From assembly GCA_020345705.1 (NCBI GenBank), contig CP070766.1, positions 644,152-651,000 of the forward strand: DNA of 6,849 bases, read 5' to 3'. This DNA comes from Candidatus Zixiibacteriota bacterium (GTDB lineage Bacteria > Zixibacteria > MSB-5A5 > GN15 > PGXB01). The notes beneath the pieces are model-generated. The model ran no database searches. It saw only the letters and a program-made list of their open reading frames with translations, and was not told the DNA's origin. Shown in pieces: positions 1-6,471 of this stretch; within the stretch, counting starts at the first letter, position 1, and every line of letters starts with the position of its first letter. The translations under genes were made by a program, and so were the position numbers.

Positions 1-1
1 C

Positions 2-562
2 TGGACCGACTCGGCGGTCAACATGATGGTTACCGATCCGGAGGGATACTATATTGGCAAAGATTCGCTATCCACCCTGCATCAGACTTTATTCCCGGCG
101 ACCTACACCGAAAACGCCGCCAATGATTCGGTTCATATACCGTACCCGAAGCTGGGAACGTACACGATAGAGATCTATGCGGAAAGACCAGAAACAACTG
201 TGGTTCTGGAAAAAGGCCCCAAAGCCGCGGCTTATGATCTCGGAATAAGGCTTGACGGTTCCTTTGAAACGATTATCGCTAACGATGCAGTGGCGCCGCC
301 GTCGGGCGGTCCTCCGGATGACTATTCTTATGACGTCGAGGAGGGCTATCATTATCATAATGGTGATGCCGACCGATCCGAAACCATTAATCTTCTGGAT
401 GTGACGTTCATAGTAAATTACCTGTATAAATACGGCCCCGAGCCGTATCCGGTCTGGGCGGCCGATGCCGACTGCGATCTGTGGATAAATATTCTGGATG
501 TAACATTTATCATCAATTATCTGTACAAGGAAGGACCTGTGCCGTGCGTTACGACCGAGTAG
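2..562 (+). CDS. Secreted protein with C-terminal dockerin-type repeats (5' truncated)
   Basis: This is the C-terminal end of a larger protein. The frame is open to the window edge (WTDSAVN before the first Met at 23), so no start is visible. The first half looks like a beta-rich extracellular domain with a 'VTDPEGYYIG' strand and a later 'PKLGTYTIEIYAE' strand. A Pro/Gly/Asp linker (about 308-360) leads to two dockerin-type calcium loops. Loop 1 (365-400) has Asp at positions 1, 3 and 12, Ser at 5 and Asn at 9. Loop 2 (464-499) has Asp at 1, 3, 5 and 12 and Asn at 9. Each loop is followed by an 'F/I-I-x-NYLYK' helix, so both sites look intact. In the dockerin family such pairs bind cohesins or act as C-terminal modules of exported proteins. 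No cohesin or enzyme domain is visible, so the partner and function are unknown. The gene converges on the tRNA-Phe gene. Its main domain lies outside the window. Confidence 0.85.
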   Translation, partial: WTDSAVNMMVTDPEGYYIGKDSLSTLHQTLFPATYTENAANDSVHIPYPKLGTYTIEIYAERPETTVVLEKGPKAAAYDLGIRLDGSFETIIANDAVAPPSGGPPDDYSYDVEEGYHYHNGDADRSETINLLDVTFIVNYLYKYGPEPYPVWAADADCDLWINILDVTFIINYLYKEGPVPCVTTE

Positions 563-656
563 CGGCAACAGGTCAGTCGGCTGGTTTTGGAACCTGCTGA
601 TAAAGGCAGTTTGAAATATCTAAGCGACGTGAAGTTGCTTTGCAGGAGCGGCGCAT

Positions 657-662
657 AAAAAA
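657..662 (-). terminator. T6 tract just after tRNA-Phe, possible transcript end
   Basis: Read on the - strand, the tRNA discriminator base is followed by C and then six T residues. The GC-rich acceptor and T arms of the tRNA could serve as the hairpin. GGCGC of the tRNA 3' end can alternatively pair with GCGCC just beyond the T run. No separate hairpin is present, so this is a weak call. Confidence 0.3.
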
Positions 663-663
663 G

Positions 664-736
<73 letters not shown>

Positions 737-742
737 AGTTTT

Positions 743-755
743 CCTGAACCTCAGG
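743..755 (-). other. Small hairpin in the 5' leader of pre-tRNA-Phe
   Basis: A perfect 5-bp inverted repeat (CCTGA-ACC-TCAGG on +) with a 3-nt loop sits 6 nt upstream of the mature tRNA 5' end. It would lie in the short precursor leader removed by RNase P. It may be a chance palindrome. Confidence 0.3.
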
Positions 756-762
756 CTTTCGC

Positions 763-791
763 TAATTAATCTAATTTTCGACTGCTGTCAA
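763..791 (-). promoter_or_regulatory. Putative sigma-70-type promoter for tRNA-Phe
   Basis: The - strand carries a perfect -35 hexamer TTGACA (786-791). The -10 is less clear: TAATTA lies at the ideal 17-nt spacing (763-768) but matches poorly, and ATTAAT at 15 nt (765-770) matches TATAAT at 4 of 6 positions. The spacer is AT-rich. Transcription would start near 755, leaving a leader of about 20 nt, typical of tRNA genes. The element lies between the small membrane-protein gene and the tRNA, so the tRNA need not depend on read-through. Confidence 0.5.
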
Positions 792-805
792 CTTTTTTTT
801 AGGAG

Positions 806-1189
806 CTAAAAATAGTGTTTCCGAACCGGCGGTGATAGTATTCCGACAAGGGCGACGAGCGAAAGCACCCCCCAGATAATTCCGTAGACGTCGCTGTACC
901 TGAAACCTGACCAGACTACCATAAAGAGCAAAACGGCGAAATACCCGAACCAGCCCCATTTCAACTCACCCTTGAAGGCGACACTGAAGGTTATAATGAT
1001 GAGACCGTAAATGAGAATGGCGATGTTGTGTTCAATATTCTTGTAAGTGCGGTCCAGTATTGATAGAACGATACTGACAATTCCCCACAAAAGGTATGTG
1101 CAGGCCAGAATAATGCCGAACCAGCCCAGGATTTTGACTTCAAGCGGAGCTTTCCTGCGGCTCGTCTCAGAAGTCTTCTCTTTTGACAT
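806..1189 (-). CDS. Small four-helix membrane protein, function unknown
   Basis: The product has 127 residues and I do not recognise a named family. A basic, polar N-terminus (residues 1-18) is followed by four likely membrane helices at about 20-45, 56-72, 78-95 and 101-118, and a short basic tail (RKHYF). By the positive-inside rule both ends would be cytoplasmic. Aromatic and glycine residues cluster at helix ends (GWFG, WGWFGYF). No catalytic motif, cysteine pair or ligand-binding signature is visible. The ATG start is supported by AGGAG at 1193-1197, with a rather short 3-nt gap. This Shine-Dalgarno overlaps the TAG stop of the ROK kinase gene, so the two are almost certainly cotranscribed and may be translationally coupled. 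Whether it serves in transport or regulation alongside the kinase cannot be told from the sequence. Confidence 0.85.
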   Translation of the reverse strand: MSKEKTSETSRRKAPLEVKILGWFGIILACTYLLWGIVSIVLSILDRTYKNIEHNIAILIYGLIIITFSVAFKGELKWGWFGYFAVLLFMVVWSGFRYSDVYGIIWGVLSLVALVGILSPPVRKHYF

Positions 1190-1192
1190 ATT

Positions 1193-1197
1193 CTCCT
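1193..1197 (-). promoter_or_regulatory. Shine-Dalgarno of small membrane protein, overlapping ROK stop codon
   Basis: On the - strand the ROK stop TAG (1196-1198) runs into AGGAG, then AAT and the ATG at 1187-1189. Ribosomes ending the kinase would stop on the next gene's binding site, which suggests translational coupling. Confidence 0.7.
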
Positions 1198-2179
1198 AAC
1201 TCTTGTTAGATTTATACTCACCCAAAAGACCGGCACCGATAAAGCCGGCGTCATTGCCCAGCTCAGCCTTCAGGATTCTCAGATTCTCTGTCGCCGACGG
1301 GTAGGCTCGCCTGCGGATTTCCGCGCCTACAGTTTCGATAAACCCGGCTCCTCCTTCTATTATACCCCCGCCCAGGATCAAAGCCTCAGGATTCAGAAGA
1401 TTTATTACACCCGAAAGCCCGGCGCCCATGATGGTGGCGGTTTCTTCCAGGACTTCCAGGGCGGTTTCATCACCTTTTTTCGCCGCGACAAAGAGCTTCT
1501 TGATATTCAGGTTATCAAGATTGCCGGCCAGAACATCGCTCATAATCTCAGTCACGCCGTTGTCCATTCTTTTCCTGGTTCTTCTGAGAATCGCCTCGGA
1601 AGAGCAGTAAGCCTCCAGGCACCCGGTATTACCGCAGCGGCATTTGGCGCCGTCGGTTTTGATCACTATATGGCCGATCTCTCCAGCGGAGAAGCTGCTT
1701 CCACGCCAGATTGTCCTGTCGATAATGATGCCGCCGCCGATTCCGGTCCCGACGGTGATGCACAAAGCCGATTCGAATCGCCGGGCGGCCCCGAATCTTA
1801 ACTCGGCCAGGGCCATGGCGTTGGCGTCATTGTCAACATAGACCGGTGTATTGAGATGACTCGTAAGATGAGATCCGAGTTCGGTACCGACCCAGCCGGG
1901 GATATTTGGGCAGCGGCCCTTGACGACCCCGGTCACGTTATCGACAGTCCCGGGAGAGCCAACCCCAAGCCATTTGACCGGAAGGTCCTCTTCGGCGGCC
2001 TGAAACAAAAGGTTCTCAGCAATGTTGGTGACCAGATGCAGGAGCGGCTTGGCCCCTTTCTCGATCATGGTCGGCTTCTGATTACGATTGATGATTCTGC
2101 CGGTAGAGTCCACCAGTCCATATTTAATGCTGGTTCCCCCTATGTCCAGTCCGGCGTAGTAATTCAGCTCACTCATCAT
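1196..2179 (-). CDS. ROK-family sugar kinase, probably glucokinase
   Basis: The product has 327 residues, the usual ROK length of about 300-330. The N-terminal phosphate-binding loop is DIGGTSIKYGLVD (residues 12-24). VDNDANAMALAE follows at 115-126, with D118 as the expected catalytic base. The second ATP loop is TVGTGIGGGI (142-151). GEIGH (166-170) with CRCGNTGC (180-187) supplies the ROK zinc ligands H170, C180, C182 and C187 in the H-x9-C-x-C-x4-C pattern. NPEALILGGGI (263-273) and GNDAGFIGAG (308-317) close the ATPase fold. Known relatives phosphorylate glucose, N-acetylmannosamine or other hexoses with ATP in the cytoplasm. Glucokinase is the likeliest role, but the substrate is inferred. 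There is no N-terminal helix-turn-helix, so it is a kinase and not a ROK repressor. The start is one of two adjacent ATGs with no clear Shine-Dalgarno. It lies 42 nt after the cyclodeaminase-like gene. Confidence 0.93.
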   Translation of the reverse strand: MMSELNYYAGLDIGGTSIKYGLVDSTGRIINRNQKPTMIEKGAKPLLHLVTNIAENLLFQAAEEDLPVKWLGVGSPGTVDNVTGVVKGRCPNIPGWVGTELGSHLTSHLNTPVYVDNDANAMALAELRFGAARRFESALCITVGTGIGGGIIIDRTIWRGSSFSAGEIGHIVIKTDGAKCRCGNTGCLEAYCSSEAILRRTRKRMDNGVTEIMSDVLAGNLDNLNIKKLFVAAKKGDETALEVLEETATIMGAGLSGVINLLNPEALILGGGIIEGGAGFIETVGAEIRRRAYPSATENLRILKAELGNDAGFIGAGLLGEYKSNKS

Positions 2180-2189
2180 ATGAAGACCC

Positions 2190-2207
2190 GCCCGACAAAA
2201 AACGGGC
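2190..2207 (-). other. Short GC hairpin between the ocd-like and ROK genes
   Basis: A 5-bp perfect stem GCCCG/CGGGC encloses an 8-nt loop that is TTTTTTGT on the - strand. It sits in the 42-nt gap, about 10 nt upstream of the kinase start. The T run is in the loop and not after the stem, so it is not a standard terminator. It could affect kinase translation or mRNA stability, but this is speculative. Confidence 0.3.
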
Positions 2208-2221
2208 CGCGGATATACAAC

Positions 2222-3220
2222 TCAATCAACAATCCTTACGGTTTGCAGGTCAGCCTTGCCCGGACCCTCAACCAGAAGTTTGTAGACATGGGCGGCGGTT
2301 ATAAGGTCTTGGATAGCAAGACCGGTGGAATCAAAGATGGTGATATCGGTGTCCGAGGTACGGATTTTCAGGTTGCCGGCAACGACTTTTCCGAGTTCTG
2401 CGGCCAGGTCCTTGCGCCTGAATTCGCCTTTATGGACCATGACGTTAATCTCGCCCGAATGCGATGCCTGGACCCAGTCGTCAATGACAACCCTGGCTTT
2501 TTTCAGAACATCACCATCCAGCTCCTGTTTGCCCTCGGCGTCGGCGCCAATGGCGTTAATATGAGCCCCGGGTGGAACATCGCCAGCCATCACAATCGGC
2601 TTTCGTGAGGCGGTTGTGCAGTTGATGATATCGGCATCGACACAGGCGTCATGGATCGAATCGACCACGACGGCGTTCAGATTGTATCTCTCGGAACAGA
2701 GCCCGGCAAACGCTTCGGCGCGTTCGTTGTCGAGGTCGACTACCGAGACATTGGTAATCATCGGTTTGGTCACCATCATTGCATGCAGTTGCGTTTCGGC
2801 CTGTCGGCCGGCACCCACAAATGAGGCTTTCTTGCAGTTCTCCTTGGCCAGATACTTGGCGGCCACGCCCCCGGCGGCACCGGTTCTCATATTAGTAATA
2901 TGTGTACCATCCAGGATGGCAACGGGATATCCGGTCTTCGGATCATTGAGAAGGATGGTCGCCATGACCGTCGGCAGTCCGACTTTTCTATTGTCAGGGT
3001 GAACGTTGACCGACTTAATACCGGCGGCATTCAATTCGGGAATATAAGCCGGCATACATCTCAGGTCGCCTGAGAACTCGGTGAAGTAGAGATATGCTTT
3101 AGGAGGCATCTGCACCTTTTCTTCGCCATACAGCCTGAAGGCCTTCTCAACCGCCTCGACACAGTCTTTCATCGTAAGAGCTTTTTCAACGTCCGATCTC
3201 TTTATTAGATAGGTATTCAC
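2222..3220 (-). CDS. Ornithine cyclodeaminase / alanine dehydrogenase (mu-crystallin) family enzyme
   Basis: The product has 332 residues from the GTG start chosen here, within the usual family length of about 310-350. The frame can be read from TTG at 3235, but that puts GGAGG (3229-3233) inside the gene. GTG at 3218-3220 lies 8 nt after this strong Shine-Dalgarno. Family features, numbered from the GTG, are: GDLRCMPAY (51-59) and GIKSVN (67-72, with the conserved Lys69); MRTGAA (111-116); the NAD(P) Rossmann loop GAGRQA (136-141), with acidic residues at the end of beta-2 (D162, D164) favouring NAD(H); NCTTAS (200-205); GAD (225-227), where D227 matches the general acid/base of P. putida ornithine cyclodeaminase; and FDSTGLAIQD (296-305). 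Members convert ornithine to proline, oxidatively deaminate alanine, or reduce cyclic imines. Motifs alone do not fix the substrate. It heads the unit containing the ROK kinase. Confidence 0.9.
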   Translation of the reverse strand: MNTYLIKRSDVEKALTMKDCVEAVEKAFRLYGEEKVQMPPKAYLYFTEFSGDLRCMPAYIPELNAAGIKSVNVHPDNRKVGLPTVMATILLNDPKTGYPVAILDGTHITNMRTGAAGGVAAKYLAKENCKKASFVGAGRQAETQLHAMMVTKPMITNVSVVDLDNERAEAFAGLCSERYNLNAVVVDSIHDACVDADIINCTTASRKPIVMAGDVPPGAHINAIGADAEGKQELDGDVLKKARVVIDDWVQASHSGEINVMVHKGEFRRKDLAAELGKVVAGNLKIRTSDTDITIFDSTGLAIQDLITAAHVYKLLVEGPGKADLQTVRIVD

Positions 3221-3228
3221 CCTCAGAT

Positions 3229-3233
3229 CCTCC
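3229..3233 (-). promoter_or_regulatory. Shine-Dalgarno that sets the GTG start of the ocd-like gene
   Basis: A perfect GGAGG on the - strand lies 8 nt before GTG (3218-3220). It overlaps the second and third codons of the longer TTG reading, which makes that upstream start unlikely. Confidence 0.8.
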
Positions 3234-3269
3234 AAAAATGCACGTTAACCTGCATAAAAGCCTGTGAAG

Positions 3270-3298
3270 AAAATAACGAAAGGCCCGGCTGTTGTCAA
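3270..3298 (-). promoter_or_regulatory. Sigma-70-type promoter for the ocd-like/ROK/membrane-protein unit
   Basis: The -35 is a perfect TTGACA (3293-3298). After exactly 17 nt comes the -10 TATTTT (3270-3275, 4 of 6 consensus). Transcription would start near 3263 and give a leader of about 40 nt carrying the GGAGG. It lies in the 153-nt gap between the PrsW-like gene and the ocd-like gene. Confidence 0.65.
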
Positions 3299-3313
3299 AT
3301 CCAATTTTGTTCC

Positions 3314-3325
3314 CCGTGGACACGG
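3314..3325. promoter_or_regulatory. Palindrome upstream of the ocd-like promoter, possible regulator site
   Basis: CCGTG-GA-CACGG is a perfect dyad with 5-nt arms. Its centre lies about 56 nt upstream of the predicted start of transcription and 15 nt upstream of the -35, where activators often bind. The arms are short, and no known regulator motif is recognised. Confidence 0.3.
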
Positions 3326-3373
3326 TGATTACCGCATACTCTGCACTCAGACACCGACTTATCCGTCAGACGG

Positions 3374-4855
3374 CTAAGATTTCGGTAGCTTGGAGGGAAT
3401 ACGGGTCCGGGCCTTTTTGATAATCATATAGATAATCAGAATGAGAATCAGGTATATCAGTGTCAACAGCAGTTCCAGGATAGCAGCATCAATCAGTTTT
3501 TTCTGAACGAATACGACCAGATAATTCGCAGCCGTATGAATTATAATTAATGAAAGCCATATTACTCCCAGGTGTTTCAGGCCGCGGTTTATGCCATATC
3601 CGACAGCCGCTCCGGCGACGCCGTGGAAAAGAATTGTAATAACCTGCTCAAAAGAACCCCATGATATGAATTTCATGGCTCCTGCAAGAGAGCATGCTCC
3701 GTATATGCCGAACCCGACCCCGCAGAGAACACCGATTCCAATCGAGAGGAGTTGAGTCGGTTTTCTCCAGTAGCAGAAGAGAGCAATCGGTGTGAGCTTC
3801 AGAGTCTCCTGAAATATACCTGAAATGAGCGCCACGAAAACGGCATAGAAATAGAGTGAACCGCCCGATTCCATGCCCGGAATGAAAAAGGCCTCGGTGT
3901 ACCATCTCTGAACGGGAAATTGCGTCAATTTAAGCAGGGGAAACATCGCCCCGCCAAGAACCAGGGCCACATACAGCTCCGGTTTTCGGTAGAACCTTTT
4001 CAGAAAGGGTGCGGCAAAGATTAGCCCGAAGACTAAATATGCGAAATACATCGGAAACCGCTTGATGAAATCAGCCAGCGAAAAGCTCTTCTCGACCGGA
4101 GTCATCCGGTCCAGCGGGCTTTCCTGAAGGACTGCCTTCAGACCCTCAGCCTTCCTGTCCAGCCTGACCAGCTTTCCCTTCCCGGTGATATAGGCAGTCT
4201 GTTCCAGGGGTTCGGTGAAGCGGCAGACATATACCGAATCATACAGCTTGCCGTACTTGACCCATCTGGATTCCTCGACCATTATTCGCACCGGCGCTGT
4301 GATCATAGCCTGAGGGATAAAGACACTGTCTACAATTGTGTCTCCCACTCGAAGGTCTCTTGCTGCCAGCAGAAGTTCATACTGGTCGAGCATGTAATTG
4401 TCGGCCGAAAAGAAATCGCCCCCAAGATAAAGCCAGATTTCCTCCTTTAGATCACCGCTGGCCGAATATCCGGTGACACTATCCCCGAAAGCCCGCAGGA
4501 ACAGATCCTGTTGCTGATCATTCATGGTTAATTTCATGTCATCACCGAGGTAAAATCCGTTGCCGTTCACGTAATGCTTGTTGTCAATCCGGAGCAAATA
4601 TTCGCGGCCGATGAGCGAATAATCGAGTTCGAGGCTTTCATTAAACCTGTAGGCCGCGACGCCCTCGAAATTAGCCTCGCCGTGCAATTCCGATTCCATC
4701 CGGCCAATCTCAATATCATTCAGATAGAGGATGTACTCCCGCCTGGAGTCTTTCGGCCGGTACTTTTCGACCAGGTCTTTTCCGGAACCTGGCAGGCCGC
4801 CAATCAGAAAAATAGCCGGCAGGACAATTGCCAGGGAATATTTATTCAATCTCAT
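3374..4855 (-). CDS. Two-part membrane protein: secreted N-terminal domain plus PrsW-like intramembrane protease domain with altered motifs
   Basis: The product has 493 residues. Residues 1-25 form a signal peptide (hydrophobic 8-20, no lipobox Cys). Residues 30-260 are a polar, strand-rich region predicted to be outside the membrane. Its family is not recognised. Seven membrane helices follow at about 268-286, 294-311, 334-361, 368-392, 403-421, 429-449 and 456-479. Basic loops (KRFYRK, YWRK, NRGLKH, KKARTR) give a consistent topology with the C-terminus inside. The helical part resembles the PrsW/CPBP metalloprotease group: QETLK (349-353) for EExxK, GVGFGIYG (379-386) for GFxxxE, LFHGVAG...GYG (409-421), and HTAAN (440-444) for HxxxD/N. 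The first Glu is Gln and the second-motif Glu is Gly, so activity is doubtful. AAGGA (4866-4870) precedes the ATG by 10 nt. The gene starts 6 nt after hisS, so the two are likely cotranscribed. Confidence 0.8.
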   Translation of the reverse strand: MRLNKYSLAIVLPAIFLIGGLPGSGKDLVEKYRPKDSRREYILYLNDIEIGRMESELHGEANFEGVAAYRFNESLELDYSLIGREYLLRIDNKHYVNGNGFYLGDDMKLTMNDQQQDLFLRAFGDSVTGYSASGDLKEEIWLYLGGDFFSADNYMLDQYELLLAARDLRVGDTIVDSVFIPQAMITAPVRIMVEESRWVKYGKLYDSVYVCRFTEPLEQTAYITGKGKLVRLDRKAEGLKAVLQESPLDRMTPVEKSFSLADFIKRFPMYFAYLVFGLIFAAPFLKRFYRKPELYVALVLGGAMFPLLKLTQFPVQRWYTEAFFIPGMESGGSLYFYAVFVALISGIFQETLKLTPIALFCYWRKPTQLLSIGIGVLCGVGFGIYGACSLAGAMKFISWGSFEQVITILFHGVAGAAVGYGINRGLKHLGVIWLSLIIIHTAANYLVVFVQKKLIDAAILELLLTLIYLILILIIYMIIKKARTRIPSKLPKS

Positions 4856-4861
4856 GCAGGA

Positions 4862-6301
4862 TCAGTCCTTGTTCAGGATTTTTGCAAGGTAGTCCAGGAG
4901 GTCCACACGCTTTATCGTTACCTGAATTTCTTCGGCTTTGAGCCATTCATCGCGATCGGCAACTTCTTTTGACTTCTCGCGGCCTAGCCGCAAATCCTTA
5001 ACGGTAATCATTCCGCCTTCGAATTCGTCCGAGCCGGCAATGACCGCAACCGGAATTCCGATCCGGTCGGCATATTTAAGCTGTTTGTTTATGTTCTTTG
5101 TGTCCCCGACGAACAGCTCGGCGTTTATTCCGGCGTCTCTGATATTTCCTACGATTTCGATATAATCCTTCATCCGAGTCTTATCCATGGTCGTGACCAG
5201 AACCTCCGCCGTCGACTCTTTCAGCTCAATCGCCTTCAGCGCTATCAGGGCCGCCAGCATTCTGTCCACACCAAAAGATGAACCAGTGGCCGGAATGGAA
5301 CGATTGGAGAACCTGCCGACGAGGTTGTCATAGCGTCCGCCGGAAAAGACGGAGCCGTAATCGGGTAAGTCAAGAAACGTAGTTTCGTACACCGGCCCGG
5401 TATAATAGCCCAGGCCCCGGACAATCGTTACGTCAATCTTGGCTTTTTCGGACGGGACATTCATCTGGTCAAGAAATTCCCGAATCTGACACAATTCCTT
5501 GATACCTTCGTTGGAAACCTCAAGATGGCCGAGAAGTTTTTCGACATCAGTGAGGATGTCATCGCCCTTACTCAAGGCTAAATCAAGGAACTCGGTCAGC
5601 ATGCTGATTTGCCTGTCAGTCAGGTGCAGACCGGGAATTTTGTCTCCCGATCTGTCCGTTCGGCCGGGCCCCAGCTCAAGAATGACAGCCTCCCGGCCTT
5701 GCTTTTCCAGCTTGTCAATCACCCGGAAGACATCCCGAGCTCTCTCCGGCGAAATGCCGGCGAAGGCGGCCAAGCCGTTTATCAACTTGCGGTTGGAGTA
5801 TCTGACGACGCAGTTTTTTATACCGAGATAGTCCAATGTGCTGACCATGACGGCGATGATCTCCGCATCTGCCAGCATTGAGGCCGTCCCGACGATGTCA
5901 AAGTCAAACTGCATGAACTCGCGGAACCGTCCCGGCCCCGGCTTGTCAACTCTCCAGACGTTGCCGTACTGGTAACGCCGGAAGGGAAGAGACAGATGCG
6001 GATTTCCGGCCACGTATCTGGCCAGCGAGAGCGTGAACTCGTAGCGCAAAGCTATGTCGGCATCCTCGGGACCGGTAAAGCCGAACAGCTCTTTCAAATT
6101 ATCAGCATTATAATGCGGTCCCAAAAGCGCTTCGGCGAATTCAAGCGACGCCGTCTGAAGCGGCAGGTAACCATAGCGCTCGAAAACGGTCCGGGTTTTC
6201 TCGATTAAGATCTGCCGCGCAATCTCCTCCTCGGGGGGATAGTCTCTGAATCCCTTCGGAACTCTAGGTGCGACCTTCCTGTCCTTTCCGTTCTTAACCA
6301 T
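4862..6301 (-). CDS. hisS: Histidyl-tRNA synthetase, long form
   Basis: The enzyme charges tRNA-His with histidine using ATP in the cytoplasm. The class II core begins with PKGFRDYPPEE (15-25) and motif 1 (about 40-59). LRYEFT (85-90) is the histidine/ATP-site strand. Motif 2 spans 107-138, with R117 and the RFREFMQFDFDIVG stretch. VRGLGYYTG (294-302) is the HisRS signature with catalytic Arg295; the usual Asp of RGLDYYTG is Gly298. SGGRYDNLV (320-328) and motif 3, GSSFGVDRM (340-348), follow. A helical insertion occupies about 185-285, and the anticodon-binding domain about 365-460. At 479 residues it is longer than the E. coli-type enzyme of about 420. Its 'LRYEFT' and 'DFDIVG' motifs match the long form found in eukaryotes and Bacteroidetes-like bacteria. 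The ATG has only a weak ribosome site (TGGAT). An in-frame TAG at 6314-6316 and the lack of any ATG, GTG or TTG between it and the ATG make this start secure. Confidence 0.96.
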   Translation of the reverse strand: MVKNGKDRKVAPRVPKGFRDYPPEEEIARQILIEKTRTVFERYGYLPLQTASLEFAEALLGPHYNADNLKELFGFTGPEDADIALRYEFTLSLARYVAGNPHLSLPFRRYQYGNVWRVDKPGPGRFREFMQFDFDIVGTASMLADAEIIAVMVSTLDYLGIKNCVVRYSNRKLINGLAAFAGISPERARDVFRVIDKLEKQGREAVILELGPGRTDRSGDKIPGLHLTDRQISMLTEFLDLALSKGDDILTDVEKLLGHLEVSNEGIKELCQIREFLDQMNVPSEKAKIDVTIVRGLGYYTGPVYETTFLDLPDYGSVFSGGRYDNLVGRFSNRSIPATGSSFGVDRMLAALIALKAIELKESTAEVLVTTMDKTRMKDYIEIVGNIRDAGINAELFVGDTKNINKQLKYADRIGIPVAVIAGSDEFEGGMITVKDLRLGREKSKEVADRDEWLKAEEIQVTIKRVDLLDYLAKILNKD

Positions 6302-6331
6302 AATCCATCTAATCTATGCTTTTTTGACGCC

Positions 6332-6349
6332 AAAAAAAGATATTTTTTT
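6332..6349. repeat. A7-GATA-T7 inverted repeat ahead of hisS
   Basis: Seven A and seven T residues flank GATA. Read on the - strand, the sequence is A7-TATC-T7 and follows directly after the GC-rich hairpin at 6348-6381. The T7 could serve as a late U-tract for that hairpin, or the dyad could form a weak stem. It lies about 30 nt upstream of the hisS start. Confidence 0.45.
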
Positions 6350-6381
6350 CTCCCGGGTTATCTGTTCATGCACCCGGAGAA
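6348..6381 (-). terminator. Strong hairpin between regulator gene and hisS (terminator or leader structure)
   Basis: The arms at 6348-6358 and 6372-6381 form 10 base pairs with one bulged C (6352), including the GC core CCGGGT/ACCCGG, around a 13-nt loop. On the - strand the stem is followed by A7-TATC-T7, so a U7 tract lies about 10 nt beyond the stem and not directly after it. It may terminate the regulator transcript, or act as a leader structure in hisS mRNA if transcription starts at the promoter-like elements upstream. I see no T-box anticodon/specifier layout. Confidence 0.4.
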
Positions 6382-6448
6382 CCGTGCATCGACGAACTAA
6401 AAGAAACGACAACCGAGCCGGAGGAAAAAGACGTGGACCATCGCAGCC

Positions 6449-6471
6449 ACTGTAATATATTGATTTACAGT
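6449..6471. promoter_or_regulatory. Perfect dyad ACTGTAA-N9-TTACAGT, operator-like
   Basis: Two exact 7-nt arms (6449-6455 and 6465-6471) flank a 9-nt AT-rich centre. The dyad covers the -10 and most of the spacer of the promoter-like pair at 6454-6481, where a repressor would act. It resembles general TGTAA...TTACA operators, but the centre spacing is one base more than the TyrR-box form, and I cannot assign a regulator. Confidence 0.5.

Noticed and set aside
55..69. Sigma-54 -24/-12-like TGGCA...CGC sequence
   Set aside because: The GG-to-GC spacing is one base short, and the site is inside the dockerin-protein coding frame.
89..568. 159-codon open frame on the - strand opposite the dockerin gene
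   Set aside because: The + strand carries two intact calcium-loop repeats in a standard dockerin order. The antisense translation has no such features.
796..812. TTTTTAG-GAG-CTAAAAA inverted repeat as a terminator of the small membrane-protein gene
   Set aside because: The stem is almost all A:T, overlaps the stop codon, and on the - strand is followed by A residues and not T, so it would not terminate.
1856..2608. 250-codon open frame on the + strand
   Set aside because: It lies wholly antisense to the ROK kinase and ocd-like genes, which have clear family motifs. The translation resembles no protein family.
3357..3373. CCGT-CTG-ACGG hairpin right after the PrsW-like gene's stop codon
   Set aside because: It has only a 4-bp stem with a 3-nt loop and no T tract, too weak to call a terminator.
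4772..4801. P-loop-like GLPGSGKD in the N-terminus of the PrsW-like protein
   Set aside because: It sits at the end of a signal peptide next to the predicted cleavage site, with no following Walker B or nucleotide-binding fold.
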